A stretch of 64,000 nt of DNA from Reticulitermes speratus (lineage: Eukaryota > Arthropoda > Insecta > Blattodea > Rhinotermitidae). Below, piece after piece: positions 33,487 to 44,301 of this stretch. Position 1 is the first letter of the stretch, and every line of letters begins with the position of its first letter. The stretch covers positions 40,015,258 to 40,079,257 of the forward strand of contig JAJKFL010000237.1 in the NCBI GenBank assembly GCA_021186555.1, written 5' to 3'. The notes beneath the pieces were generated by a model. It was not told where the DNA came from. It made no database searches and saw only the letters and a program-made list of their open reading frames with translations. The position numbers and the translations under genes were made by a program.

Positions 33487-33562
33487 GTTATGCTTCGTTG
33501 GAGCTAGTTTTGCCTAGTAAGATCGGGTTTTAACGGATTTCGGGTTCTCACTGTAACATATA

Positions 33563-34160
33563 CAGGGCATACACAAAAGAATGGTGCGGTTTCAAAAGTG
33601 AATAAAACATTTATGTCTCACATTACACGGGCATAACATACACCGTCAGCGGCGGCAACTGTCCAAGTTTCTCATTTGGTAATTACAATCCTTCAATGTG
33701 TGAACCCTGGGTCACACGACACAGGAATGTACGAGTGCTTCTCAATCGTGTTCTTCCACAGCGCTGGATCGGACGTGCTGCTGCAAATGGAGACAAGAAC
33801 CTTCTCCCTTGGCCACCCCGTTCGCCAGATCTTACACCGTGCGATTTCTTTCTTTGGGGGTTCGTTAAAGACAGCGTTTATGTACCACCATTGCCCACGT
33901 CCATCCATGAAATTCGTGATCGGATAACGCATGCACTGCAGGCCATTACAGCGGACATGCTACACTGGGTCTGGGATGAGTTTGATTACCGTGTGGATGT
34001 GTGTCGTGTGACCCAGGGTGCACACATTGAAGGATTGTAATTACCAAATGAGAAACTTGGACAGTTGCCGCCGCTGATGGTGTATGTTGTGCCCGTGTAA
34101 AGTGAGAAATAAATTTTTTATTCACTTTTGAAACCGCACCATTCTTTTGTGTATGCCCTG
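33563..34160 (+). mobile_element. Mariner-like element, deletion derivative 1
   Basis: Termini CAGGGCATACACAAAAGAAT and its reverse complement, with TA at 33561-33562 and 34161-34162. The left ~160 bp are an inverted copy of the right ~160 bp, including the last codons of the transposase (GTCACACGACACA at the left mirrors TGTGTCGTGTGAC at the right). Both ends thus derive from the original 3' end. Only the transposase C-terminus is retained, so the copy is non-autonomous. Confidence 0.92.
33720..34040 (+). pseudogene. Mariner-like transposase, C-terminal remnant
   Basis: About 107 residues open to a natural stop: R-N-V-R-V-L-L-N-R-V-L-P-Q-R-W-I-G-R, then P-W-P-P-R-S-P-D-L-T-P-C-D-F-F-L-W-G-F, V-K-D-S-V-Y-V-P-P-L-P, and V-W-D-E-F-D-Y-R-V-D-V-C-R, ending G-A-H-I-E-G-L. 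The SPDLTPCDFFLW box is the third acidic catalytic block of Tc1/mariner DDE transposases. The DNA-binding domain and the first two catalytic Asp blocks are absent (full proteins are about 330-350 residues). Inactive on its own. The 60380-60706 copy is nearly identical. Confidence 0.9.
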
Positions 34161-34164
34161 TATA

Positions 34165-34514
34165 TGCCTACCGTTTAATAAGGGAAAATACATGGTTGAC
34201 TATGTGTGTATGTTATGTCATGCTCTCAAGCCCTTAGCACATAAACGTGTAGTTTTCACGTAATTATATAAGAGGCAGCTTTGTGTTTAAACACTACCAT
34301 CTGGTGGATAAATGTGTAACTTAATTCATTGTTTGTATGGATAAAATAGAAGAGATAAATGCATTAAGGTGATACAAAAAAAAAAAGAAAAGAGGTCAGA
34401 AAGAAGATACGAAATAAATGATTGACAGTTAAATTTCAAGGGGTGTTTCCTATCAGTGAAATTACATAGGAGGATGAATTCAAGGAGGGAAGATGTAGGA
34501 GAGGACAGAAATGT
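34165..34514. other. No feature recognised
   Basis: AT-rich, with an A-run at 34376-34386. Nothing recognisable. Confidence 0.35.
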
Positions 34515-34645
34515 GTACGAAACGTTACTCGGAAAAAGTGAATGTCAGTGACCACTTGGGAGACCTATTCGAAGACCTCAGGATATTATTGAAATGGATC
34601 TTAGAAAGCGAGGGTGAGGAACGGATTCAGCTCCCTCAATACAGG
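34515..34645 (+). mobile_element. Eroded LINE A fragment
   Basis: GACCACTTGGGAGACCTATT, then CAGGATATTATTGAAATGGATCTTAG, matches the R-P-L-G-R-P...W-E-D-N-I-K-M-D-L codons of LINE A with many changes, followed by a GGATTCAGCTCC 3'-UTR-like piece. Confidence 0.5.
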
Positions 34646-34719
34646 GTCAAATTGAGGGCTTCAAAGTTCCGTTTCAATAAAAGCAAGCACGATTTTAACC
34701 ACCGCATCATTTGTTTATC

Positions 34720-34810
34720 CTGACGATCAGAAGCAACAGGTCCCCCTGAAACGTCGGTACAAGCCTACCAGACGCAAAGCGTAACATCCTAGAAGACAGA
34801 AACGCTCAGT
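34720..34810 (+). repeat. CGAAACGT-type motif unit
   Basis: AGCAACAGGTCCCCCTGAAACG and TCGGTACAAGCC, followed by GCGTAACATCCTAGAAGACA. The last block also ends the units at 52046 and 63881. Confidence 0.5.
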
Positions 34811-35192
34811 CACTATACTTACTGAGCTATTCCTTATCGCCTATACCGCAAATGAATGTTATCTGCAGCAAATGAACACATGTGGAGGTGTAAGGGCGCA
34901 TTGCCATCAATGTGTACCTCCTACAGTGTCAGTGTTACCACACCTGCATCTACACTTTTCCCCGCCCGGCCGGTGAATGTCAGCGTATTTACGGCTACAG
35001 TGACACTGCTTATCGGCTTAACTGTCAGGGTTAATTTAGAAAGATAAGCAGCGAGTTTTATAAACTGATCAATGAATTGTGAAGTACGGAAGTGACTTTA
35101 TGTTTATCTATCGCACAGTTTCTGCTGCCTACATCTAAATTTAATTGGAAAGCTTTACACCACGCAAAACCACCAAGCCTACCGCAGTCGGG
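34811..35192. other. No feature recognised
   Basis: No domain or repeat match. Confidence 0.35.
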
Positions 35193-36032
35193 ATACATAT
35201 ATACATACATACATACATATATACGTACATACATACATACATATATACGTAAATACATACGTACAAAATACATATATTAATTTATACATACAGACATACA
35301 CACATACATACATACACATACATACATACATACATACAAAATACATACATTAATTTATACATACATAATACACATACATACACATACACACATACATACA
35401 CATACATACATACATACATACAAAATACATACATTAATTTATACATACATAATACACATACATACACATACATACATACATACATAATACACATACATAC
35501 ATCACACATACATACATACACATACATAATACACATACATACACATACATAATACACATACATACACATACATAATACACATACATACATACATACATAC
35601 ATACATACACATACATAATACACATACATACACACACATACATAATACACATACATACACATACATACATACACATACATAATACACATACATACACATA
35701 CATAATACACATACATACATACATACATACACACACATACATACACATACATAATACACATACATACACATACATACACATACACATACATAATACATAC
35801 ATACACATAATACACATACATACACATAATAATACACATAAACATACATAATACACATACATACATAAACATAATGCACATACATACATACACATAATAC
35901 ACATACATACACATAATAATACACATAAACATACATAATACACATACATACATAAACATAATGCACATACATACACATACATAATACACATACATACACA
36001 TATATAATACACATACATACACACATACGTTA
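35193..36032 (+). repeat. ACAT/CACAT microsatellite, ~840 bp
   Basis: CATA tetranucleotides mixed with CACATA and AATACACATA segments. Repeated larger blocks (for example 35815-35885 and 35895-35960) show segmental copying on top of slippage. The long minus-strand frames rich in Y-V-C-M are artefacts of the composition. Confidence 0.95.
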
Positions 36033-36374
36033 TGCATTCAACAGATTCAAAATATAGTTCTGCAATACGCCATGTAAACACATAAAATACAATAAAACTA
36101 TCAAAATTACAGCGCACACAATATTCAGACGTACAAAATTCGTTATATAACTAATAATTTGATTCAGTCACATTTAACATTACAAATTCCCCAGCAGTAA
36201 AACACGACAGTCTATTTACGCATCACCTTACGCTGAATTAACTGAATCCTTTTCATTCTTGATACATGTGAGTCTACATGGCAAACTGTTGGACACTTGA
36301 CGCCAGCACAGTATGAGCTGTTGTGAAAGCCTCGAAGGTTGGCAACTTGTCTAAGAAGATAGTATTTACACCTT
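36033..36374. other. No feature recognised
   Basis: Unique-looking sequence between two repeat arrays. Part of a minus-strand frame extends here from the S8 array by chance. Confidence 0.35.
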
Positions 36375-38082
36375 GAATTAATACTGTGCACAGCGGAATT
36401 TGTGACTAGTGAATTAATACTGTGCACAGCGGAATTTGTGACTAGTGAATTAATACTGTGCACAGCGAAATTTGTGACTAGTGAATTAATACTGTGCACA
36501 GCGAAATTTGTGACTAGTGAATTAATACTGTGCACAGCGAAATTTGTGACTAGTGAATTAATACTGTGCACAGCGGAATTTGTGACTAGTGAATTAATAC
36601 TGTGCACAGCGAAATTTGTGACTAGTGAATTAATACTGTGCACAGCGAAATTTGTGACTAGTGAATTAATACTGTGCACAGCGGAATTTGTGACTAGTGA
36701 ATTAATACTGTGCACAGCGAAATTTGTGACTAGTGAATTAATACTGTGCACAGCGAAATTTGTGACTAGTGAATTAATACTGTGCACAGCGGAATTTGTG
36801 ACTAGTGAATTAATACTGTGCACAGCGAAATTTGTGACTAGTGAATTAATACTGTGCACAGCGGATTTTGTGACTAGTGAATTAATACTGTGCACAGTGG
36901 AATTTGTGACTAGTGAATTAATACTGTGCACAGCGGAATTTGTGACTAGTGAATTAATACTGTGCACAGCGGATTTTGTGACTAGTGAATTAACACTGTG
37001 CACAGCGAAATTTGTGACTAGTGAATACTGTGCACAGCGGAATTTGTGACTAGTGAATTAATACTGTGCACAGCGGAATTTGTGACTAGTGAATTAATAC
37101 TGTGCACAGCGAAATTTGTGACTAGTGAATTAATACTGTGCACAGCGAAATTTGTGACTAGTGAATACTGTGTACAGCGGAATTTGTGACTAGTGAATTA
37201 ATACTGTGCACAGCGAAATTTGTGACTAGTGAATTAATACTGTGCACAGCGAAATTTGTGACTAGTGAATTAATACTGTGCACAGCGGAATTTGTGACTA
37301 GTGAATTAATACTGTGCACAGCGAAATTTGTGACTAGTGAATTAATACTGTGCACAGCGGATTTTGTGACTAGTGAATTAATACTGTGCACAGTGGAATT
37401 TGTGACTAGTGAATTAATACTGTGCACAGCGGAATTTGTGACTAGTGAATTAATACTGTGCACAGCGGATTTTGTGACTAGTGAATTAATAACTGTGCAC
37501 AGCGAAATTTGTGACTAGTGAATACTGTGCACAGCGGAATTTGTGACTAGTGAATTAATACTGTGCACAGCGGAATTTGTGACTAGTGAATTAATACTGT
37601 GCACAGCGGAATTTGTGACTAGTGAATTAATACTGTGCACAGCGAAATTTGTGACTAGTGAATTAATACTGTGCACAGCGAAATTTGTGACTAGTGAATA
37701 CTGTGTACAGCGGAATTTGTGACTAGTGAATTAATACTGTGCACAGCGGAATTTGTGACTAGTGAATTAATACTGTGCACAGCGGAATTTGTGACTAGTG
37801 AATTAATACTGTGCACAGCGAAATTTGTGACTAGTGAATACTGTGTACAGCGGAATTTGTGACTAGTGAATTAATACTGTGCACAACGGAATTTGTGACT
37901 AGTGAATTAATACTGTGCACAGCGGAATTTGTGACTAGTGAATTAATACTGTGCACAGCGAAATTTGTGACTAGTGAATACTGTGCACAGCGGAATTTGT
38001 GACTAGTGAATTAATACTGTGCACAGCGGAATTTGTGACTAGTGAATTAATACTGTGCACAGCGGAATTTGTGACTAGTGAG
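36375..38082 (+). repeat. Satellite S8, 36-bp units
   Basis: About 48 units of GAATTAATACTGTGCACAGC plus GRAATTTGTGACTAGT. Some units lack TTAA and are 32 bp (37023, 37163, about 37519, 37698, 37838, 37978). Because 36 is divisible by 3, the array is open on both strands (12-residue periods S-E-L-I-L-C-T-A-E-F-V-T and N-S-L-V-T-N-S-A-V-H-S-I), giving frames up to 263 codons that are not credible genes. The unit order around 36690-37023 is repeated at 37200-37490, a higher-order duplication. The unit contains palindromes TGTGCACA and ACTAGT. Confidence 0.95.
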
Positions 38083-38446
38083 CACAGTGACTACGGTACG
38101 GGTTGGACTGCTGAGTTTGATTTACCATTTTAACTAAAGGCCGAAGGCAGTACGCGTTTAACTGTTTAGTTTCACTAACTGGCGGACAGAGGACACTAGT
38201 GGCACGGCATGTAAAGAACGGCCCTTCACCTTCTGCATTGCACTAATATATCAACAGTTTTATTAATGACTGGTCGTAATTACATCGTTTTATGCCATAC
38301 CGAAGGTCCATAAAACTGACAGGCCACACAACTCAACCATAAACAAAAATTTTGTTCAGATTGGAAAACAACACAGTTTGAAAGTTCAACTGAGGGAATG
38401 CTGCACCGGGATTTACGTTAGGCACTCACAAGGCAATCTGTATTAG
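38083..38446. other. No feature recognised
   Basis: No domain or repeat match. Confidence 0.35.
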
Positions 38447-38752
38447 ACAGGTAAAGGTGAAGTTGTCCCTGTGCATGCCACGGAGGCATATGAGGAGGTG
38501 GAGGTATAGCTCTACTCATTCTTAACCTCAGAACTAGATGGAGGTGAGAGTAACTTCGAGATCCGACCATTTCATTCTCAAGGGAAAAAGCCGACTGTGC
38601 CCACTGAATGGGAGGCTGGGTGGGACCCAGAGGAGGTCTGGACGTTTTGGAGGATGGGAAAATCTGTTGCCTCAGCCAGGGGTCGATCTGGTATCCCTCG
38701 GTCATCCAGACCATAGCCTACCACTACACCAACTGAGCTATCGATCTGAATT
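38447..38752 (-). mobile_element. SINE E, near full length
   Basis: The minus strand starts with a tRNA-like head (CGATAGCTCAGTTGGTGTAG, B-box region eroded to CAGATCGACCC), followed by GGGTCCCACCCAGCCTCCC, CACCTCCATCTAGTTCTGAG and GAGTAGAGCTATACCTCC. It matches the architecture of 61515-61791. Confidence 0.78.
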
Positions 38753-38899
38753 ATAAATATGAGCATTATACAACTTTTCACAGTCAGGTACTTATCAGGA
38801 ATTCAGTGCCACTTTGATATCCTCATTCAAAACAGAAGACTTTTGGCTCTTTGTTTAGTTAAATAATTCCTGTTCACATTCTACAAACCCATAATTTGA

Positions 38900-39965
38900 T
38901 CATACTTCTCTTATTCTTCTTATCTTCTTCCTCCTCTTTATCTTCCTCATCTTCTTCTTCCTCCTCCTCTTCCTTCTTATGTTCCGCCTCCTCCTCTTCC
39001 TCCTTATCTTCTTCCTCCTTATCCTCTTCCTCTTCCTTCTCATCTTCTTCCTACTCCTGCGCTTCCTCCTTCTCCTCTTCCTCCTTATCTTCTTCCTCCT
39101 TCTCCTCTTCTCCTTTTCTTCTTGCTCTTCCTCTTCCTTTTTATCATCTTCCTCCTCCTCCACCTTATTATCTTCTTCCTCCTCCACTTTTCCTATTCTT
39201 CTTCCTCCTCCACTTTTCCTATTCTTCTTCCTCCTCCTTATCTTCCTCATCTTCTTCTTCCTCCTCCTCTTCCTCCTTATCTTCTTCCTCTTCCTTTCTT
39301 CCTCATTATCTTCCGCCTCCTCCTCTTCCTCCTTATCTTCTTCCTCCTTATCCTCTTCCTCTTCCTTCTCATCTTCTTCCTACTCCTGCGCTTCCTCCTC
39401 CTCTTCCTCCTCCTTATTATCTTCTTCCTCCTCCTCTTTTCCTTTTCTTCTTTCTCCTCCTTATCTTCCTCATCTTCTTCTTCCTCCTCCTCTTCCTTCT
39501 TATCTTCTTCCTCTTCTTTTCTTCCTCATTATCTTCCGCCTCCTCCTCTTCCTCCTTATCTTCTTCCTCCTTCTACTCTTCCTCTTTCTCCTTATCTTCT
39601 TCCTCCTCTTCTCCTTTTATTCTTGTTCTTCCTCTTCCTCCTTATCATCTTCTTCCTCCTCCTTATTATCTTCTTCCTCCTCCTCTTTTCCTTTTCTTCT
39701 TTCTCCTCCTTATCTTCCTCATCTTCTTCTTCCTCCTCCTCTTCCTTCTTATCTTCTTCCTCTTCCTTTCTTCCTCATTATCTTCCGCCTCCTCCTCTTC
39801 CTCCTTATTTTCTTCCTCCTTCTACTCTTCCTCTTTCTCCTTATCTTCTTCCTCCTCTTCTCCTTTCTTTCTTGTTCTTCCTCTTCCTCCTTATCATCTT
39901 CTTCCTCCTCCTCCTTATTATCTTCTTCCTCCTCCCCTTTCTCCTTCTACTCCCCCCTCCCCCCA
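38900..39965 (+). repeat. 1-kb polypyrimidine tract
   Basis: Almost pure C/T (CTTCTTCCTCCTCCTCTTCC and variants) with only scattered A and G. Larger blocks recur: about 39230-39430, 39465-39600 and 39710-39850 share long stretches. Purine strand all G/A. It can form mirror-repeat triplexes (H-DNA) in principle. Frames of 300-490 codons rich in Ser/Leu/Phe/Pro, or Arg/Lys/Glu on the other strand, are compositional artefacts. Confidence 0.95.
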
Positions 39966-40548
39966 TAGCCATTACAAAAGACAGTCGTTTTGCACTTCAA
40001 CGTTCTTACTCAGCACGCAGTACCTCAAAATCTTTCCCCTTTTAACCCCGCCAAACGTTGCCAGACAACACTGCTTCCATTTACGTCTCTACTGCACACA
40101 TTCTGTTTACTGTGCAATGTGCAGTTCCTGCCATTCATTCCTTTGGCCGTTAGAAAGTGCGTTGCATGTTTGCCGCGGTTCTCCCCATGAACCAGTGATT
40201 TCTTTAACGCAACCCCCAATACTAGTTTCTTACCCTGCTCTCAGTTTTACAAGTCGCCACATTCCAGCCACTCACTGCCCCACACACCGATCTGTTAACC
40301 GATCACTCTGCCAGCCAGACAGCTGTCCAATAAGTTGTCAGTCAGCCCTCAGTCTGCGAGCCAGTATTTGACACTTAAGACGTAAAATGTTTGACACTTA
40401 TCTGCCAACTACACAGTTTCACACCAATAAGACCAATATTGTAATACACACCGCCGTAACAATCTACAATATTTTAATTCACAAAGAAAACATGGCCCCG
40501 TATTGACTCTTTAAGACCCAAGATTAACCTGAATTATATTTAAAGACC
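39966..40548. other. No gene recognised
   Basis: The polypyrimidine frame runs on to 40371 by chance. Short frames (40025-40219) show no domain I recognise. Confidence 0.35.
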
Positions 40549-41486
40549 CAGCTCGTACCGCGCAGTAAACACACTCCTTCTCAGTTACACAAACCAGTCA
40601 GTTAATGCTGTACAGTGAAATAATCGCTGTTTGTTCTGAGATCCACACAAAACACATAAATACAGTCCGTACCGCGCAGTAAACACACTCCGTCTCAGTT
40701 ATACAAACCAGTCAGTTAATGCTGTACAGTGAAATAATCGCTGTTTGTTCTGAGATCCACACAAAACACATAAATACAGTCCGTACCGCGCAGTAAACAC
40801 ACTCCGTCTCAGTTATACAAACCAGTCAGTTAATGTTGTACAGTGAAATAATCGCTGTTTGTTCTGAGATCCACACAAAACACATAAATACAGTCCTACG
40901 CGCAGTAAACACACTCCGTCTCAGTTATACAAACCATCAGTTAATGCTGTACAGTGAAATAATCGCTGTTTGTTCTGAGATCCAACAAAACACATAAATA
41001 CAGTCCGTACCGCGCAGTAAACACACTCCGTCTCAGTTATACAAACCAGTCAGTTAATGTTGTACAGTGAAATAATCGCTGTTTGTTCTGAGATCCACAC
41101 AAAACACATAAATACACTGTGTGGACAGAACGTAGAATTTGTGAATGTTTAACATGGTGGTACGTATAGTAACCACTGGGCTGTAAAGATTCAGCTCGTA
41201 CCGCGCAGTAAACACACTCCTTCTCAGTTACACAAACCAGTCAGTTAATGCTGTACAGTGAAATAATCGCTGTTTGTTCTGAGATCCACAGAAAAACACA
41301 TAAATACAGTCCGTACCGCGCAGTAAACACACTCCGTCTCAGTTATACAAACCAGTCAGTTAATGTTGTACAGTGAAATAATCGCTGTTTGTTCTGAGAT
41401 CCACACAAAACACATAAATACACTGTGTGGGCAGAACGTAGAACGTATTAACTTTAAACCTAGTGGTACGTATTTTAAGTGTTAAA
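40549..41486 (+). repeat. Satellite S1 array b
   Basis: Seven units (40549, 40663, 40777, 40891, 41001, 41192, 41307) of the 114-bp type, two with the 99-bp extension at 41115-41190 and 41420-41486. The first unit opens AGACCCAGCTCGTACC, the same variant opening as the units at 2161 and 41192. Same strand as array a. Confidence 0.95.
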
Positions 41487-42004
41487 CTTTAACTCCAGTC
41501 CCAAGATAGTAATACAACGATAAGCCAAAGTCTGTACAGCGAAACCTCGCCGAGATACGAAGTCAGTACCTGTCGGTTACAAATCAGTTCTGACCTCCAC
41601 AGCGCCTCTTGTTCTGTACGCAATATAGGCAACACAGTGGCACAGTCGGCCTGCCTTGGCACTGCTAAAGCACCCCGGAGACCCCTTCTCACTGGCAGCA
41701 GAGTTTCCAGCACCAGTGTACATTCAGTTTATAACGACCTACCTTTCACTGCTGACCTGCCCTGCGGTTCCCCCTGTTTTCAGAGTCCCGTTATCGATTC
41801 GTCGCTCACGTGTCCACGACAGAATTAATATCGAAAGCGACCCCGAGGGAATTTGAGCCTGTTCAATTGACACCTGTGACAATACTCGCCCTGTGAGCGC
41901 AGAAATATCGTGTATCGGTTTTAGACCGGTTTCTGAATGTAAAACCAGAATGCGTAAATAACTCAATCTATATTACGTCACCTTTGATGTGTTTAGTTAA
42001 AAAA
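41487..42004. other. No feature recognised
   Basis: No domain or repeat match; several overlapping short frames at 41489-41966 without support. Confidence 0.35.
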
Positions 42005-42105
42005 AAAGTGTATCTATGCTTAATTAAGAATTGCGCCATGAAGACGTATGGTAGAGCAGAGGCATTGCTCCACGCATTTCTAAGCTGGGCGCTTCACGTC
42101 ACAGT
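42005..42105 (-). mobile_element. SINE E 3' fragment
   Basis: GCGCCATGAAGACGTATGG, GAGCAGAGGCATTGCTCCAC and GCATTTCTAAGCTGGGCGCT match the SINE E 3' body in reverse orientation. Confidence 0.45.
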
Positions 42106-42171
42106 CGCTTTACCTCGTGACAAAGATATGTAACCATTGTATAGGATTCACTGTTGAATACATCAACCCCT

Positions 42172-42209
42172 ACATATGTTTCGGTCTTATATATAAGACC
42201 ATCTTCAGG
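42172..42209 (-). repeat. Best-formed CTGAAGAT...GAAAC stem-loop
   Basis: On the minus strand CTGAAGAT is followed by GGTCTTA, a TATA loop, TAAGACC and GAAACATATG. The 7-bp stem is perfect and abuts GAAAC. It resembles the hammerhead core layout (CUGANGA, stem II, GAAA) but has one extra base after CUGAAGA, and helices I and III are not evident. Confidence 0.6.
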
Positions 42210-42734
42210 GGGTTAATAAACTACGTTCAGTTTACATCCAATGTTAAGTCTGTCATTATAACTAGTCCAATCTCTTTGTATATAAGTTACAATCACTTAC
42301 AAAGTCAGAATTTGAAGTATATATATATATATACAAACACAGAATATAAAAAATCCTTAAAAATTCGTCAATATTGTATAGGAGGCTGGATCGGACTGGA
42401 CGTTTCGGAGATGAGAATAACATATGAGAGTTTTGGGAATATAAACCCTCCAGCCCAGAGCCTAGTCACTGTACTAACTGGGCTACCCCGGATCCTAATA
42501 CATCTGACCAATTTTAAATTATCTAAGTGAAAATATTTATCTAACAGCTTTCCGGAAGCCAAGCTAGAATTTTTGTCTGTTTTGTTAGGCGCGTGAGGAA
42601 TGAAATAGAAACCTAATTGGATGGAAGACGATGAATTAAATTGTTCAGAAAGAAAAATAAAGAAATCCATCATCGTCGAAGACGTCGGTTATTTATTTTT
42701 TTTTTTTTTTTTAAAAATCGGCTACTTGGAAGAC

Positions 42735-42910
42735 TACGATCATATTGGAAGTTGTGAGTTAGCGGAAGTTAATACCACCCAGCCGCCTACGAGAAAGTTA
42801 CCACACGAACTCTCCCAGTGGGTAAACCAGCCAGGACCTATAAAGACAACCAATTATCTCCATCTAACGCCGAAGTTAAGAATACATGGAGTTATACCTC
42901 ATTTCCCCGT
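42735..42910 (+). mobile_element. SINE E body fragment
   Basis: CCACCCAGCCGCCTACGAG, CAATTATCTCCATCTAACGC and AAGAATACATGGAGTTATAC match the SINE E body and 3' part. The tRNA-like head is not visible. Confidence 0.55.
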
Positions 42911-43499
42911 ATATCATTATTAGTACCGGCGATTAAATAAGCACAGGGGGCAAATTTACCTTCACTTGAAGTTAGTTTTATCTTTACGACATTTTTCTTT
43001 GTAGGCAATAAATATTACACACGCGGAGAGAGAGAGATAGAGTTATCAACAGACTTTGTGCCACAAAATTAATTGGTTATGTTAAAATGTCAACAATTTA
43101 CTATGTAAATTCCGTCGAATTTCGTGCTGTTGAAAAGTAATGCAAAAATGCTGGTCATTGGTGTTTCATACCTTGAGGTGTTTCTGTTTACACAACACCT
43201 TCTAATTTCATTAGCAGGTAATACTGTTACTACACAAACACAGTGACGAGTTCAAAGGTGGAAAACCTTCGTCAGCAGCTGTAACAATGGGCAACCAACG
43301 CCTACACGCAGCGTCACGTGACACGGGGAAGTACAAACAGTACGAATGGCAGAATTACTCCTCGCGACAAGCAGGCGGATAAGGACACGTAACTGGGGGA
43401 TTTCCCGAGAGATATTTAGCATACAGTAAATCAGTAAGATACAACAATAAGACGTAATACAAAATTTCTACAACAACAATGAGACGCACTGTACGACCG
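42911..43499. other. No feature recognised
   Basis: No domain or repeat match; a short GA run at 43022-43036. Confidence 0.35.
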
Positions 43500-43504
43500 G
43501 CACG

Positions 43505-43750
43505 TAACATTGCATCCAGTTCGATCTAGAGTCAGTCCATGTGGGATTTGTGGTGGGCAAAGTGGCACTGGGACAGGTTTGTCCCCGAGTAGTTCGGTTT
43601 TACCCTGTCAGTATCATTCCGCCAATGCTCCATTACACGGAAAAACGAAAAAAATAGTCATCTTCATCTTCATCACAGGGTTGCACAATAAGCCTCAAGG
43701 CTGCGGTGCGTCCGTAGCATCTGCTGCGGGACTCTTAAAAAAAAACACTG
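43505..43750 (+). mobile_element. SINE D, head truncated
   Basis: From AGTTCGATCTAGAGTCAGTC through GGGATTTGTGGTGGGCAAAG, GGGACAGGTTTGTCCCCGAG and GTCAGTATCATTCCGCCAAT to CGTAGCATCTGCTGCGGGAC and an A-run (43738-43746). This copy has the CAGTATCATTCC version of the body that was amplified in satellite S3. A frame at 43510-43956 is a chance read-through. Confidence 0.8.
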
Positions 43751-44220
43751 TATCCACCATAACACGACCAACGTATATAACGGATTTATCAAATCCGAGG
43801 TTACGTAATAAACGTATGGAGCCTATCCTCCCCGGATCATCATCTCACAAGGTATTGGAACTCCGTTTTATATATCTTCCTCGCCAGTTTTCAAGGACGC
43901 TGCCTAACAATTTTATATACTACTTCTGTTCGAAAGACGGCTGCCAAAAATTTTAGTTTTACATTATATGATAAACCATCTTATTTAATGCCGCCTTTTA
44001 AAGTTCTTTCGATAAAAGTCTTTGTATACGAACACAACAGTGCGAGACAAAACTGACAACTCAGTTGCTAATAATATCCAGTTGACAGGCGTACATTCCC
44101 TTTTTTTACATATATAGTTCTAAACAGAATAATAATGGGATGGCTTAACAGTCGAAACATGTAGCTGAGAGTTAGATCTGAATAAACAAGTGTTCTGTTT
44201 GACGGCTAATTATAAATTAT
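43751..44220. other. No feature recognised
   Basis: No domain or repeat match. Confidence 0.35.
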
Positions 44221-44228
44221 GGGAAGTG

Positions 44229-44266
<38 letters not shown>

Positions 44267-44301
44267 ATAATTATTGATGTATATATATACACCACTTCCC
44301 A
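44221..44301. repeat. Palindrome with TA microsatellite
   Basis: GGGAAGTGGTGTATATATAT at the left pairs with ATATATATACACCACTTCCC at the right around a perfect ACATCAATAATTATTGATGT centre. The left arm's TA run is longer (about 19 TA). Adjacent to a SINE B fragment. Confidence 0.85.

Larger units (their letters stand above)
33205..33553. mobile_element. TA-flanked MITE with ~65-bp terminal inverted repeats
   Basis: The left arm starts CAGTTAGAACCCGACATCCG and the right arm ends with its near reverse complement (CGGATTTCGGGTTCTCACTG); arms run about 33205-33268 and 33491-33553 with scattered mismatches. TA on both sides. The tip CAGTtAGAACCCG resembles the pogo/Tigger-like tips of family P, but the body differs. 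Inside are a hairpin (33349-33422) and the telomere-like run. Confidence 0.85.

Noticed and set aside
35282-36117. Cys/Tyr/Met/Val-rich frames of 174-251 codons
   Set aside because: Direct translation of the ACAT microsatellite.
36212-37049. 263- and 215-codon frames on opposite strands
   Set aside because: A 36-bp tandem unit without stops in these frames gives repeated 12-residue periods on both strands; no gene evidence.
36375-38082. CRISPR array
   Set aside because: Units are contiguous with no unique spacers, and the setting is a eukaryotic satellite.
38896-40371. 491-codon reading frame rich in Ser, Leu and Phe, and others overlapping it
   Set aside because: Created by the polypyrimidine tract; long frames are open in all three forward frames, with no domain or natural start context.
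42172-42209. Calling the stem-loop motif a working hammerhead ribozyme
   Set aside because: There is an extra base between CUGAAGA and stem II in all copies checked, and helices I and III are not visible; reported only as a resemblance.
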